Shown: positions 24,198 to 35,399 of the stretch, in pieces
Layout of the letters: every line of letters starts with the position of its first letter
Position numbering within the stretch: position 1 is the first letter of the stretch
Assembly: GCA_947311845.1 (NCBI GenBank)
Contig: CAMZMU010000027.1
Location: 30,829,723 to 30,893,722, forward strand
Length of the DNA stretch: 64,000 bases
From: Poa pratensis
Lineage: Eukaryota > Streptophyta > Magnoliopsida > Poales > Poaceae
Reading direction: 5' to 3'
Program-made: the position numbers and the translations under genes
Notes under the pieces: model-generated
The model's input: the letters and a program-made list of their open reading frames with translations, nothing else
Databases searched by the model: none
What the model was told of the DNA's origin: nothing

Positions 24198-24310
24198 GGA
24201 GGGTGAAGAAGAAGCTGACAGAGAGCACGCAGCGCAACAATGGCGGAACAGAAGCAGTGGAGACGAAGAAGGAATGGGGATGGATGAACTGTTCACCGCC
24301 GCGGTGAAAA

Positions 24311-24317
24311 TTATATA
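24311..24317 (-). promoter_or_regulatory. TATA box of the antisense gene
   Basis: On the minus strand gcggtatataattttcac holds TATATAA, 115 bases upstream of the antisense ATG. Position and context fit a promoter independent of the LTR; this is inference. Confidence 0.5.
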
Positions 24318-25144
24318 CCGCGCGGTCAGTCAATCCTGGCCATCCCTGCTGAAACCGCTCTCCGCAACATCATCTGGCCGTCCACGTGTTGCGCGGAGAT
24401 AGCAACCGTCGACGGCCACGCCGCCCACTACGCGCGGGAATCAAGGCGCCATCATCACACCGCGAAATTTTCGCGCCCAACGGTCAGAAAAAAGCGGCAA
24501 CCGCTGTCTCCAGTCAATACTGACAGTGGGCCCGCACTGTCACGTCCCGTCGGACACAGAGTGAGCCAGAAAACGTCAGCACTGACGTCAACTGCGCAGG
24601 CGTAGCAAGTACGCCAATGGGCTGATCGAGAACTCGAACAGCTCATTCGAGTGCAAAAATGTTCAGTAAGCTCTAAGAGCCGAATAAACTCGAACAGCTC
24701 ATTCGAGTGCAAGAAGATTCAGTAAGCTCCAAGAGCTGAAGAAACTTGTGCAGTAAGCTAAACAGGCCGAATACACAGTAAGTCACGCAAAGCCAGTCGC
24801 GACTCCAACATGTCGAGTCCCTTCTTTACTCCCATCGGGAGCGGGCTTTTCGACTGAAGAAAAATTGAGTTTAACCTCAATTGCAAGCAATTCAGCTTAA
24901 TCTCGGGGGCTACTCCCATCGGGAGCGCTGTTCGCGCTCCCGAGTGACTCAGAACAATAGCAGTCGAAAATCACCGACTAAGGTTGTACTCACGGTATTT
25001 TACCCTGGAAGTGACAGTTCGACTAAGGAATCCTCCATAAGCCCTGAACGGCCGGAGTCGACCAATTTTACTCATCTCTTTCAGGAACCCGACGGCGTGC
25101 CCAGGAGGAAGGAGTCCTTTACCCGACTCTACGATTCGACTAAG

Positions 25145-25158
25145 CACTCGGGGGCTCC
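25145..25158 (+). other. Polypurine tract of the nested Gypsy element
   Basis: GCACTCGGGGGCTCC-type sequence directly abuts the 3' LTR start at 25159. It is the RNase H-resistant primer for plus-strand synthesis in LTR elements and shares its core with the tandem array at 19526-20335. Confidence 0.8.
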
Positions 25159-25612
25159 TGTCGTGGGGTCACTCTTCGACTACCCCACGGTGGGGATACC
25201 TGGGTCACGCCAAGCCCATCAGCCTTATGACGAGGGCCCAAGGAAGGCCCAAGGAGGACGACGTGCGGCCCAAGATAGTCGACGCTAGGTCATGCGACCC
25301 CGCCATGCTTGTAAGCGCCATCGGCACCGTTCACCTGAGACCTAGCCTACCATATAAAGGCTAGGAGGGTCCTTCGTCTAGGGTACGCTCATAGCCGCCA
25401 CACAAAACCTAGCGAGATTGCCATCTCGCCATTGTAGCCACAACTCACCATCAATAACCAGACAAGCAGGAAGTAGGGTGTTATCCTCCGGGAGCCTGAA
25501 CCTGGGTAAACGCCTTGCTTGTCAGCCGTCGTGATCACCAGCGCTCATCTCTCTCCCCCTCAATCAACCCGGGGTGCTTAACCCAGGGATTTGCCGAGTC
25601 CACGCCTCGTCA
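25159..25612 (+). repeat. 3' LTR of nested Gypsy element
   Basis: The LTR is 454 bp and matches the 5' LTR except for about six substitutions and one extra C (gaccccgcc). TATAAA lies at 25353-25358. It is followed by the target duplication ATCAT at 25613-25617. Confidence 0.95.
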
Positions 25613-26414
25613 ATCATTAAATGATAGACCCAATAACACAGTTTGCTACAAACTATCCTACTTAAATAGATTTTGCTAAATCATTACATATGTTTAGGTT
25701 CAGCTCATCGACAGAGCAGCAAATAAACCCTGTGCCTAAAAAATAAGATTTTTATTACAGCTGCTAGGTGAAATTTTACTGTTAGATTACCTAAAACTTT
25801 CTTTGCAGTGTGCTCTATCCTGCATATCTGGAAAAATGCTTCTCGGATTGTTTTACATATCTAGATATTTCAACACAAGGAAAACATCAACAAATCAATG
25901 TCCCCGAATATATCCACTGCAAATAATGCAAATAATGTATCAAACCAATCAGAAAAAAATACATACAAACCACTTACGCTAGAAAAAACAATGAATATTC
26001 AAATTTTACCAAAATTTGCTGATAATACAAATGCACTTTTCCTAACTTCAATTACATGTTGCCGCCGAAATACGAACATATTCGATCATTTCAAACTACT
26101 ACATATTTCAATATCGTACAAAATATATCAAAAAATGCTCAAAAAAAAAAATGCTACCTACTCATAAAAAATAAAAGCATGTTTGAACTTTCCAATTTGA
26201 CCAACATTTGGGCGAATATTCCGACATTCCACAAACTAGATCGAAAATGCTACCAAAAAACGCTACTTACTTATATCAAAATACAAACATATTAATCCAC
26301 ATTGCTTTCAAATTGAATTTCGGCTAAGCACATTATACAATTTCGAACTACCACTTTTCTTTACAACATATATAACTCAACAAAAAAAAAACACACATAA
26401 TGTTTTCAGCAATG

Positions 26415-26446
26415 GTGCGGCGTGTCGCCGCACTAAATTTAACTAG
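26415..26446 (+). other. Helitron 3' terminal hairpin and CTAG end
   Basis: Stem GTGCGGCG/CGCCGCAC with loop TGT is followed by taaatttaa and CTAG, then host T. This is the replication-stop signal expected at a Helitron 3' end. Confidence 0.8.
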
Positions 26447-29016
26447 TAAACAGTTGATGACGATGCATTAGAAAAGCCACAAAGCCCACAACCAGCCCGA
26501 GACGATGCACCAGTCGAGCCAGCGACTCGGGGTGCCCATGCGAAATGTGCCAGACAACCTACGACCACGATAATTTACAAAGTTGCCTCTCCGCCTTCCA
26601 CACTGTCCCCGAGCCACAACGTGGTTGTATCTGCAATCATATGTGACGACCTCTTCAGTTTTCTTTGTGAAAACCTGCATTTCTTTTTCGAGATTGTAAC
26701 CGGCATATTCCACTTACAAGATACGAAATCTTATACAGGTAACATCCGTTTAGGCAAGATGTATACATTCACCTAAGCTAGGGGTGACATGTGAAAAAAA
26801 AAAAGCAACACAGGTCGCCAGGTCGGAGACTGGAACGAAACTTGCAGCGGACGGAAGGGTGGCATGACGGTGGGTTGACGGCGCCGTCGGGCTTGAGCCA
26901 ATTCGGGTTCGAGAGGCCGCGAACGTCGCCAGTTACCGTTACAGGTTAAGCCCTAACGGCCAACTGCTCCGCAGAGAGGTGCGGTGCGACCGTGGGAGCG
27001 GATCGACTGGCTGCACCCAGCCATGGTCCATGGAGGCTCCTCCATACCCATCTGCGTCGTCCGTTCCCCATGCTGGCATTGCGAGCATGAATAAATCAAG
27101 CACCGCAACGAGCCAACCATCGCCGATATTGTTGGCAGTGTATATAGGTGGCTAGTATTAAGCACCGTACAGCACAGCATAGCGATGCATACGTGCCTTA
27201 AATCTTCATCTAAGTTCGTATTATCGTTTACATCTCCCAAGTCAAATTTCTTTTTTACTATTTTTCGGCGAAAAAATCAACCGAGATATTGATCATTGAC
27301 AATAGTATAGGAATTACAAAAGTAAAAAAAATACAAATAGGTTTTCAGTTCACCTAGTAACGAGTACAAGCAATAAAGCGAGCTTTAAGATGCGCCGCCC
27401 TCCTTATCCCTGCGTCACCGGGTCGGGTAAACCTTGACCTACTATTGCTATGTTACTCCCAGTCGTCTGACATCAGAAATATAGTGGAGAATTCAAATTG
27501 GCTCCCGAGCTCACATCTTCCTGGCGGAATAAAAAACATCTAGTAATAGTAAACATTTCAAAAAAAAAGGGAAAAAATTGGTGACTGACATATACGAGTT
27601 TTATACATGTTGTGCCATGTTTCGTGCTAAAATGACATTCGTATTGGTCTGTGCAAAAACGACGAAATCAGTGACCAAAATGAGATTTCAAAATATATTT
27701 TCCCAGACACCGATATTTTCAAAATATATTTCTCTCTTTCTCTGGCCACGCTTTCTCTCTTTGATCTCTACAGCTAGCGTCAGTTTTCAAATCTATTTTC
27801 AATATACTACCGCAACTTACGGTTAGTTAGTTAGTTAGGTGCGAATTGATCTAGTCGCCCTAAGAAGACACTCTCCATAAGAAGTCGTGCTGTAAAACTC
27901 TGTCATTTTGCTCCATCAATCCCATCCGCTGCCATGATGACGAAGTTTATAATCAGACTGGTGTTCCTCTTCGCTACTCAAGGCCGTTCCAACTACTGAA
28001 TTTTAAACCCGGGACGATTTAAAGTAAATATAGTTATATTGAACTTTTATAGTTTTTAAAATTAATTATATTATGGTTCTTAAAATATATTTTGTACATT
28101 ATTTAGTTAGCATTGTTAACTTACAATAATTTTCTAAATTGTTTTCTGACATAAAGTTTCAATATATCACATTGAAATTTTATGTGAGTTCGGTAAAAAG
28201 TTTTATCTTTCTGAGATATTATGGTTGTCATGATGCAAAATCATACACATGGAAACCCAAATAAGAAAAACCCTTGCATTTTCTCACAATTGATAAATTA
28301 GATAATTTAATGTCTCTTATTGCGTGAAAGTTGTTCTCTTTTTTAAAATATTATTAATATATTGATAGAGACTTCAAAATATATAGCCTAACAAATATCA
28401 TAATAGAGGGGTGTAGTGTATGGTTAGAAAATAGTGTGCTACCCTATGCGATAGCTACCCCCTCCCATCCATAGTAGGATAAATGATTTTGGGATAGGCT
28501 TCCGATTACTTGGTGGTTTTTATCAACAAGAAGTGTGCAGTCATTATGTTCGATACCCCGCGTGTTGCAGAGGGAATCTCTTTAATAACTCTATGTTTCA
28601 ATGAATGGGTATAAGACTCGGAAAAATGAAGTTGTCAACTAATTGTCCACGGTAGTCAAGAAGCCAAACTTAATCAACATAATGGTAGTGGATGCATATT
28701 TGATGCCTAAAATTTGTTGATGTGAATACTTTGATGGTCGAGAGAATGGATTATGTAGTTAGCTTGCATTTAGACGAGGACTGACACTAATAAATATCCG
28801 TGAGGTTTGCTTAATAAAAAGATATAGATAGACGATACCCTGCGTGTTTCTGTGGACCATGTGGCTAAAAGAATATGAAGATAACAAAGTATAAGAAAAC
28901 CAATTTGAAGCTTTTCTTTTGTACAGTTACACTTTTTTTGCATGGTACAGTTACACATTTAGATAGGACTAAATAACATTGGGTCCGTAGATTTAACCTT
29001 CCACAAATATCAAATA
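26447..29016. other. Intergenic DNA without recognised gene
   Basis: No exon with domain support is seen. Most of it is AT-rich. A GC-richer patch at about 26810-27060 has short open frames without recognisable motifs. The stretch near 27610-27690 (taaaatgacattcgtattggtctgtgcaaa) resembles 61490-61540 (gaaatgacatttgtggtcctctgtgaaaa), so both may belong to one old repeat family. A short gttagttagttagtta repeat lies near 27822. Confidence 0.5.
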
Positions 29017-29271
29017 CTCCCTCCGTTTCAAAATATAAAGCACGCTATTTTTATGCTGGTCTTCGCTCCTCAACTTTGACCATTAATATATGATAAATTA
29101 TGTGGATCTAGAATGTATAAATGGTACCGTTGGATTCGTTTTGCAAATATCTTTCATTTCATATATTTTTATACTATTTTTTAGTCATATTGTAAGTACA
29201 AATTATGGTCAAAGTTATACATCGTTGACCAGCGAAATTAAATGATGCATTGTATTTTGGGATGGAGGGAG
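29017..29271. mobile_element. Stowaway-type MITE (Tc1/mariner), 255 bp
   Basis: It opens CTCCCTCCGTTTCAAAATAT and closes with the imperfect inverse ATTTTGGGATGGAGGGAG, flanked by TA on both sides (29015-29016, 29272-29273). Internal ctcaactttgacca and tggtcaaagtt arms extend the terminal inverted repeat. It is the same family as 33165-33420. Confidence 0.9.
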
Positions 29272-30807
29272 TATACAAAAGGGTGGTCACTACTCAATAT
29301 GAATATGAATAGTTCCACCGATTAGAGAATTATCTATGCCAAAAATTAACCTACTTGCAGTTAGGGTACAGTTACATCGGCAGATAATAAATTCCATTGT
29401 CATGTAGGTAGGTACAATTTGTTTTCCACTCTTCCCAAAATCTTTAGGGGCCAAGTAGATTGAAAATTAAATTTGTCATAATATTGGGCCAGATGAGAAA
29501 CAATTGCTAATATAGTGGTCAATGTGTCAATTTTTCATGTCAATGTAAGCAGCAGTGTGAATAGTTAACGGTCATACAATAGCATGTATATTGTTAAATG
29601 TACAATGTATTAGAAAATATATGCATCAATAGTGAAGAACTGAAAGATATATTTTCGGCTACGTAAGTAAATTATCCTAAGGTAGCAGAGAACAAAGCAT
29701 GGTAAAAAATGTAATTAACGAAAAACAGGTGAGATCTAGAATTGCAAACGTATAACTGTATTGTAGAGTTCAAGATTGGCACTGGACATGCTTTCTATTC
29801 TTATTGCATAGCCGGTGCTCATTACTCACCGGTAAGGCAAAAAGGAAGGAAGTGCTGAAATTTACATATTGCAGGCAACAAACGATATATCATGTTGCTG
29901 AAGTTAATAATTAACTTGTGATACCTGAAAAATATATTAACCATGCCATACTGAAAGAGAAAATCAATAAGCACAATAAGAAGACAATTGTTTTAGCGGG
30001 GATACACATTATTTATGCACTGGACATGCACAATTGAGCTGAAGTTCGAACCCCAAACATTACTACGAAGATATCCATAGAAAACATGAATAACTCTAGA
30101 ACAATATATGTGGGAAGGAAGCAAAAAAGGCACCAGAGAAGGAATGGAAGTGACATGCATTGCTTATAATCTTGGTCCAGTAAAAAATTGCTTGTAATGC
30201 TGGACCAGTCTTGACGTCTTGAAAATAGGGTCAAATGAAATTGGCAACGAATGATGATAAATTGTCATGTAGGATCCTACCCTGCAAGTACACAGAGCAG
30301 CGAGCAGCGAGCAGCACCGCATCAGTCGAACAGGGAGGACCACCATGTCGACTCGAATTAATGAAAGAAACCCTTGAAAAACTATTCAGAGCTGGACTGC
30401 TGGAATAGATGTGTAAGTGAAAAATCCTCTCGTCTCCAATTATACAAAAGAAGTACCTGCATGCATAGATTTGGCTGAGGTGTGAGAGTCACGGCTCACA
30501 AAGAAAGAGTACAATGGGCAAGTAGATAGATGGTCACCAAAACAAAATCTGCTCTTGACCACTATCAATCGTCTAGAACATCAAATGACACCGCAAGCAT
30601 TAAGATTCTGCATACCGTACGCATACCAAAAACGAACACGTGTAGGCGCATGAAAGAACCATATAAATTATAATGTTGATTCGTCTCGATGGCCCGATCT
30701 CCCTCATCCCACTTACATGGTCTTGATGCCACGATCACCGGCGAAAAAACCCGGCCATCAGGCAATGAAAAGGGTCAAGAGGCAGGATGAACATCCCGAA
30801 ACTTCAC
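29272..30807. other. Intergenic DNA without recognised gene
   Basis: AT-rich sequence without a supported exon. Short open frames (for example 30013-30234 minus) show no family features. It ends where the duplicated PPR/tRNA/transferase unit begins. Confidence 0.5.
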
Positions 30808-31366
30808 AAGATACATACCTGCACTAACATTTGACTAAATTAAGGATGTGAGGCACCGGCTACCAGTTCTCTTCAGAGGATAACATATCAGCTGTCAAAG
30901 CAGAAAACAAAAATAAGGAAAGTCCAACTTTAATGTAAACTAAATTATCTATTGTTGGAAACCAGAAAGCGGTTGGCCAATAATCTGTCTTCAAAAAGAA
31001 AGTATTAGTTTATTGAGCATGTTTACTGTTCGCCTCCGGAAAAATGAACATATGACTTGGTAGCTGATATACAAAACAAATGTACGTGGACAGCCAAAAT
31101 AAATTATACAAGTATGGATGAACTGACCTTTAGTGCACAGGAAGTGCTGAACACATGGATCTTCATTTGTTGCTGTGGATTTCCTTATCACTAACTGGAT
31201 GCCCATATTGGAGTTCTGGCAGTGTACAGTAAACCACTAAGCAGTGTTGCAGTTTGTAAAGCAGATTTTATCAGACTTCCATCCAAAGGAGAGCTTCATC
31301 TTCCTCTTTCTCAAGACAGATATTATGACAACCCATGACTTTTACACAAACGACATGCCTGACCGC

Positions 31367-32644
31367 CTAAGGAAAAACGTTAGCAGTGGAACTTCCCTGT
31401 CTTGCCTTGGCATTCAATAGCGCCTGGCGGAGCGATTCACTTGTTTGTAGACCAGCAAGCACCATGTCATTGAACATATCTTCTGCTTCCAAACATTTAT
31501 CATCATTGCAAAGACTACGGATCGTCAGGCCGTAGCTAGCGGAATTTGGAACCAAGCCATTGTTCCTCATCTCCATGATTAATTTCATAGCCCGATAAGA
31601 GTTCCCTTCTCCGCCATAGCCATAAATCATCATATCATAGATCACATTGTTCGCCTTAATACCTTTCTCCCCCATTGACTGGAAGAGCTTTCTTGCATCC
31701 TTCATCTTGCCCTCCATGCAGAGAGCATGCACCAAAACACCGTAAGTTTGCACATCCACTTCTAAACCAGACTCCTCCATGGTTGTAAACATCTCAAAAG
31801 CTTTGTCCATGTCATTGCCTCGGGCAAATGCATCAATGAGTATGGTGTACGTCACTTTTGTGGGTGCCAACCCTCGCTCCTTCATGTCAGAGAATGCCCT
31901 GTTTGCACGGGCGATATCTCTAGAACGACAGAACCCCGCAATGAGCGCATTGTATGTCACAACAGTGGGTTGGTACCCGGCCGCCCTCATTTGGTTGGAG
32001 AAATGCACCGCGTTCGACATCTTCCCAGCTTTTCCATACCCATCGACAAGAAGGTTGAATGTCACGACTGTCGGGCGTATACCCTCCTTCCGCATCATTT
32101 CCAGCAGCTGGGCTGCATCCTTCAGCTTACCGTGTCTGCACAGCCCGGCGATGAGCGTGTTATAGCTGACAACATTGCGCGCGACGCCCTTCACAGGCAT
32201 CTCATCAAACAGGCGACGGGCGCGCTCGAACTCCCCCGTCCTGCACCACTACCCGATCAAGATGTTGTAGGTGTAGAGGTTTGGCTCGACTCCGCCTCTC
32301 CTCATCTCCTCAAACAAGGCGAGACCCTCCTCCCTGTGTCCACGGATGAAGTAGCCATGGATCAGGGCGGTGAACGTGACCTCGTTAGGGGCCAGTCCCA
32401 GCCGCGGCATTACGTCGAACACCCTCCGTGCTTCCGCCACGTCGCCGCTCTTGCAGCAACAGTGGACGAGCGCCGTGCACGCGGCCACGTCCAGCGCCGC
32501 GTCGCCGGACTTCGAGCCACGGGCCAGCAGCGCAAGGGCCGACCGCACCTCGCCGGCGGCGCAGAGCCGGCGCACGGCTGCGGCCGTGGTCGTCGACATC
32601 GGATGTTTTACCTGCCCTCTGGAGTTTGAGGACTGGTTGCTCAA
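31367..32644 (-). pseudogene. PPR protein gene, copy 1, with premature stop
   Basis: The minus strand encodes about 425 residues of pentatricopeptide repeats (P type, about 35 residues each). Examples are VTFNLLVDGYGKAGKMSNAV, VTYNALIAGFCRSRDIARAN and VTYTILIDAFARGNDMDKAF. PPR proteins usually bind organellar RNA; no clear transit peptide is seen, and the shared start MSTTTAA lies 15 residues after the first Met. A single TAG (32249-32251) interrupts the frame in NILIG*WCRTG; copy 2 has GAG (Glu) there. The rest is open. Either this is a nonsense mutation or a sequencing error. Intronless structure is normal for PPR genes. Confidence 0.85.
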
Positions 32645-32903
32645 GGGCCAGAAGACTGTCTAAACTGGATGTAAATATCATATCAGACACGTCTGAAGAT
32701 CGAAGCCAAAACGAATCGCTCCTCAGCAGATACGCCGTTGCGTAGACTTGCTTGTTGCTACGCTGATCGCTGAGCGTTGCTCATTTGTGTGGGATGACAT
32801 TTTTCGAGGAAAAAAAGAGAGAATTAGCATATACGGTACAGAAAAAAAATGCACAACATGAAAAATACAAGCGCCGAGCCGGGTCCCTAAAAAAAAAAAC
32901 AAG

Positions 32904-32976
32904 CGCCCACCGTGGGGCTCGAACCCACGACCACAAGGTTAAGAGCCTTGCGCTCTACCAACTGAGCTAGACGGGC
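32904..32976 (-). tRNA. tRNA-Lys (anticodon CTT), copy 1
   Basis: The minus strand reads GCCCGTCTAGCTCAGTTGG then AGAGCGCAAGGCTCTTAACC and ends GGTGGGCG. Acceptor (GCCCGTC/GGTGGGC), D, anticodon (CTT in loop CTCTTAA) and T arms (GTGGGTTCGAGCCCCAC) all pair. A box and B box are intact. It is 73 nt, without intron; CCA is not encoded. It lies about 260 bases upstream of the PPR copy 1 start, on the same strand. Confidence 0.95.
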
Positions 32977-33164
32977 TTGTTGAATAAAATTGAAAATTGG
33001 CGGATATAACATCTGTTAACCATAAAAAGTATGCCTCTTTTTCCTTTCATCAAAAGGGTGCCGAAGCAGAATTGTGTAGTGTCCCCTAAAATTTTGCATT
33101 TGCTCGGTGCATACGAAATTGGGTACTATTAAATCCCTTTAAAAAAATTTGGCAACATGATGTA

Positions 33165-33420
33165 CTCCCTCCGTGTCAAAATATAAGGCATGCTATTTTT
33201 AAGGTGGTCTTTGACACTCAACTTTGACCACCAATATATAACAAAATATATTGAATGTGAATGTATATATGGTACCGTTGGATTCGTCTTGCAAAATTCT
33301 TTAATTTCATATATCTTTATAATAATTTTGGATATATATTATAAGTACAAATTATGGTCAAAGTTTCACGGCGTTGACCAGCGGAATTAAAGGGCGCCTT
33401 ATATTTTGAGACGGAGGGAG
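33165..33420. mobile_element. Stowaway-type MITE, 256 bp
   Basis: Ends CTCCCTCCGTGTCAAAATAT and ATATTTTGAGACGGAGGGAG, flanked by TA (33163-33164, 33421-33422). It has the same internal arms as the MITE at 29017. The corresponding place in unit 3 (about 45390) lacks it. Confidence 0.93.
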
Positions 33421-33431
33421 TAGCGAGCAAG

Positions 33432-34115
33432 CAGTGGCGGACCTAGCGGGTGGGCCGGATGGGCCGTGGCCCACCCAGAATTTGGAAAATTCTTTGACTA
33501 CTACTACTGCTTCCGGTCGTTCGTGCAACAAATTGCCACCCGTTCGTCTCTGTTTCACCACAGAAAGAGAACTAGAGAGGAGCTTCGGCCATTGATGGCC
33601 AAATTCTTGTCAGCGCAGAGCAGTAGCAGACAAGTAAAGCTAGCTTGCTGCAGTAGGCTAGCCGCTAGCTATTTTGCTTTGATACTTCCAACTTAGGCAG
33701 AACGGAAGAAAGTATGTTTTTTTGTATGTTTGTGCCCTGCCCCCGTACCGAACAGCAAAAGTATATTCAGTATTTCTTTTGTTATTGTGATATTTCCAAC
33801 TATGCATTGGTCCTGAAAATTTTCTAGAATCGGTGATTTATGTTTACAAATGGAAATAAATAGCTTATATATGTTGTTTACAAATGGAAATAATGTTCAC
33901 TGAGATGCGGCAATGTAGAGTTACCAAATCTTAGTGATGCAATTTTCTGTTTATGTTATATTTCATCAGGTAAGACTTTGTTTGTCCTTTTAAGTATTTG
34001 TATTGGAGCCGATTGCCTATTTATACTATTAGTTTTGAAGAAGAAAAAAAATCCGCGGTGCGACTTTTTTATTGCAGTGTGCCCACCCTCCGTTTTTCTC
34101 CTGGGTCCGCCACTG
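33432..34115. mobile_element. hAT element, non-autonomous, 684 bp, 8-bp target duplication
   Basis: Terminal inverted repeats CAGTGGCGGACC / GGTCCGCCACTG are flanked by CGAGCAAG at 33424-33431 and 34116-34123. The paralogous unit at about 45393-45405 has the target once (gagcgagcaaggtcatg) and no insert, which confirms the ends. No transposase is recognisable inside. Confidence 0.93.
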
Positions 34116-34484
34116 CGAGCAAGGTCATGTAAAAGCAATGGAAAGAATATCCCGTCATCACCTATGCACGCGACAGCTTGGAAGTACAACAAAAGGAACT
34201 CTGTACTTGGCTTCACCTTTGCACACTAGTATCTGCTGCCTGGAAGGACCAAAAAGCAAGGAATGTGACGTTATTTTAGCACAACCTTTTTGGAGCTATG
34301 AAACTTGGAAACAAGGAAACCGATCGCCCTGTTTGCATACTGAATCGAAGGATCCGTGCTATTGTTGTCTCTGAGACTTTTACTTTGATTGGGAGTAGTA
34401 TTCTTTTTTCGAACAGTAGTATAGTATTATACAGTGTTCAAATACCAACGGTATCCTGCAGCATTTCTTCTGTACACGTTACTA

Positions 34485-34645
34485 CTCCCTCCGTTTTTTA
34501 ATATAAGATGTTTTAGGTGTTGCACATGTTGTCTAGATACATACTAAAGTGAGTGAACATGCATATTAATACATGTCTACATACATTTGTGTACATGTGC
34601 ATGTGGACAAATACTAAAACATCTTATATTAAAAAACGGAGGGAG
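34485..34645. mobile_element. Stowaway-type MITE, 161 bp
   Basis: CTCCCTCCGTTTTTTAATAT pairs with ATATTAAAAAACGGAGGGAG; TA flanks both sides. The unit 3 counterpart (about 45800-45830) is an empty site. Length and subterminal sequence (taagatgttttag) differ from the other two MITEs. Confidence 0.92.
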
Positions 34646-35399
34646 TATTACATATTGGTTTGTACAGCAGATCGAATATGCTCCGTATGAATATATAGTT
34701 TTTGTGACAGTATCAGTTAACGTCACAAGCACACGTGTTTAGCACAAAGAGGGAGTAGTCCCAATCACCAATTTGGCATGATATGATTTCGTGTTATTAG
34801 CAATAAGTCTCTCACAAGTTGATCACCGATATACTGTACGTTCAGTCCGTCATGACAGCGACCACACTCAACACCAACACGGCAGGACCATTTTGCCATC
34901 ACGGTCCTAGGCAGCAAGATCGTATCTCCTCCACCCGTCCACCCACGCGTGATAGATAAATCAGTCGACCAGTCCAAACAAAATCCACCCCCAAAAGTAA
35001 CCTCCGAGACCTTCCACTTCGACGTCACCGCCCTATCCCAGCCCAGCCCAGTGCCCCACCCACCGGCCGCCCCGGAACAAGACGCCAGGAAGAGAAAAAC
35101 CGGTCAGCGGCGGGCGGCGCCAGCCAGCCGACGAGCCCGCAGCCAAACCCGCACCGCATCCCCCCACCAAAACTCCTCCCGAATTCGAACGCGCCCACGC
35201 CCCGGCACGCCTCCCATTTCCGTCTCCCACCGAGCGCAGCAGAGTCCAGCCCGGCGCCTCCTCCTCCCCCGCCGCCGCGGAAACCCGATCGGCCAGGCGG
35301 CCGGAATCCTCCCCAGCACAGCTGGACCAGCTCCCCGCCCGAAGCCCGCGGCCATCTGCATAGATACCACCGGGGTCCGGGGGATTTCCGGAGCCCTCG
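34646..35399 (+). promoter_or_regulatory. Upstream region of transferase exon 1, copy 1
   Basis: Spacer and probable promoter and leader. The part from about 34985 to 35399 becomes GC-rich and is conserved, with small indels, upstream of copies 2 (38440-38819) and 3 (51820-52195). The ttcgacgtcaccgcc motif near 35018 contains a TGACGTCA-like half (gacgtcac), a possible bZIP site. No strong TATA box is assigned. Confidence 0.45.

Larger units (their letters stand above)
12126..25612 (+). mobile_element. Complete Ty3/Gypsy retrotransposon with antisense gene, nested in the Helitron
   Basis: The two LTRs (12126-12578 and 25159-25612) are nearly identical, and the element is flanked by a perfect 5-bp duplication ATCAT (12121-12125 and 25613-25617). 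Internal order is primer-binding site, leader ORF, gag, protease, RT/RNase H and integrase (all plus strand), then a 15-unit tandem array, an antisense multi-exon gene and the polypurine tract. By eye the LTRs differ at six substitutions (five transitions) and one single-base indel, about 1.3 percent, so insertion is recent. Gag-pol is interrupted by several frameshifts and a stop, so this copy is probably not autonomous. The gag-PR-RT-RH-IN order defines Gypsy. Confidence 0.95.
10391..26446 (+). mobile_element. Non-autonomous Helitron split by a nested Gypsy element
   Basis: The 3' end has all Helitron marks: an 8-bp perfect stem GTGCGGCG/CGCCGCAC (26415-26433, loop TGT), a 13-base tail and CTAG at 26443-26446, followed by host T. 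The 5' end is placed at 10391 (TTACTAACTATATTAAAG, preceded by host A) by likeness to the Helitron at 41894. Insertion is thus between A and T. Removing the Gypsy and one target copy leaves about 2.56 kb: a GC-rich 5' part (about 10560-10960) and an AT-rich 3' part. A degenerate repeat is shared by about 11850-11960 and 25895-26000. No Rep/helicase is encoded. Confidence 0.75.
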
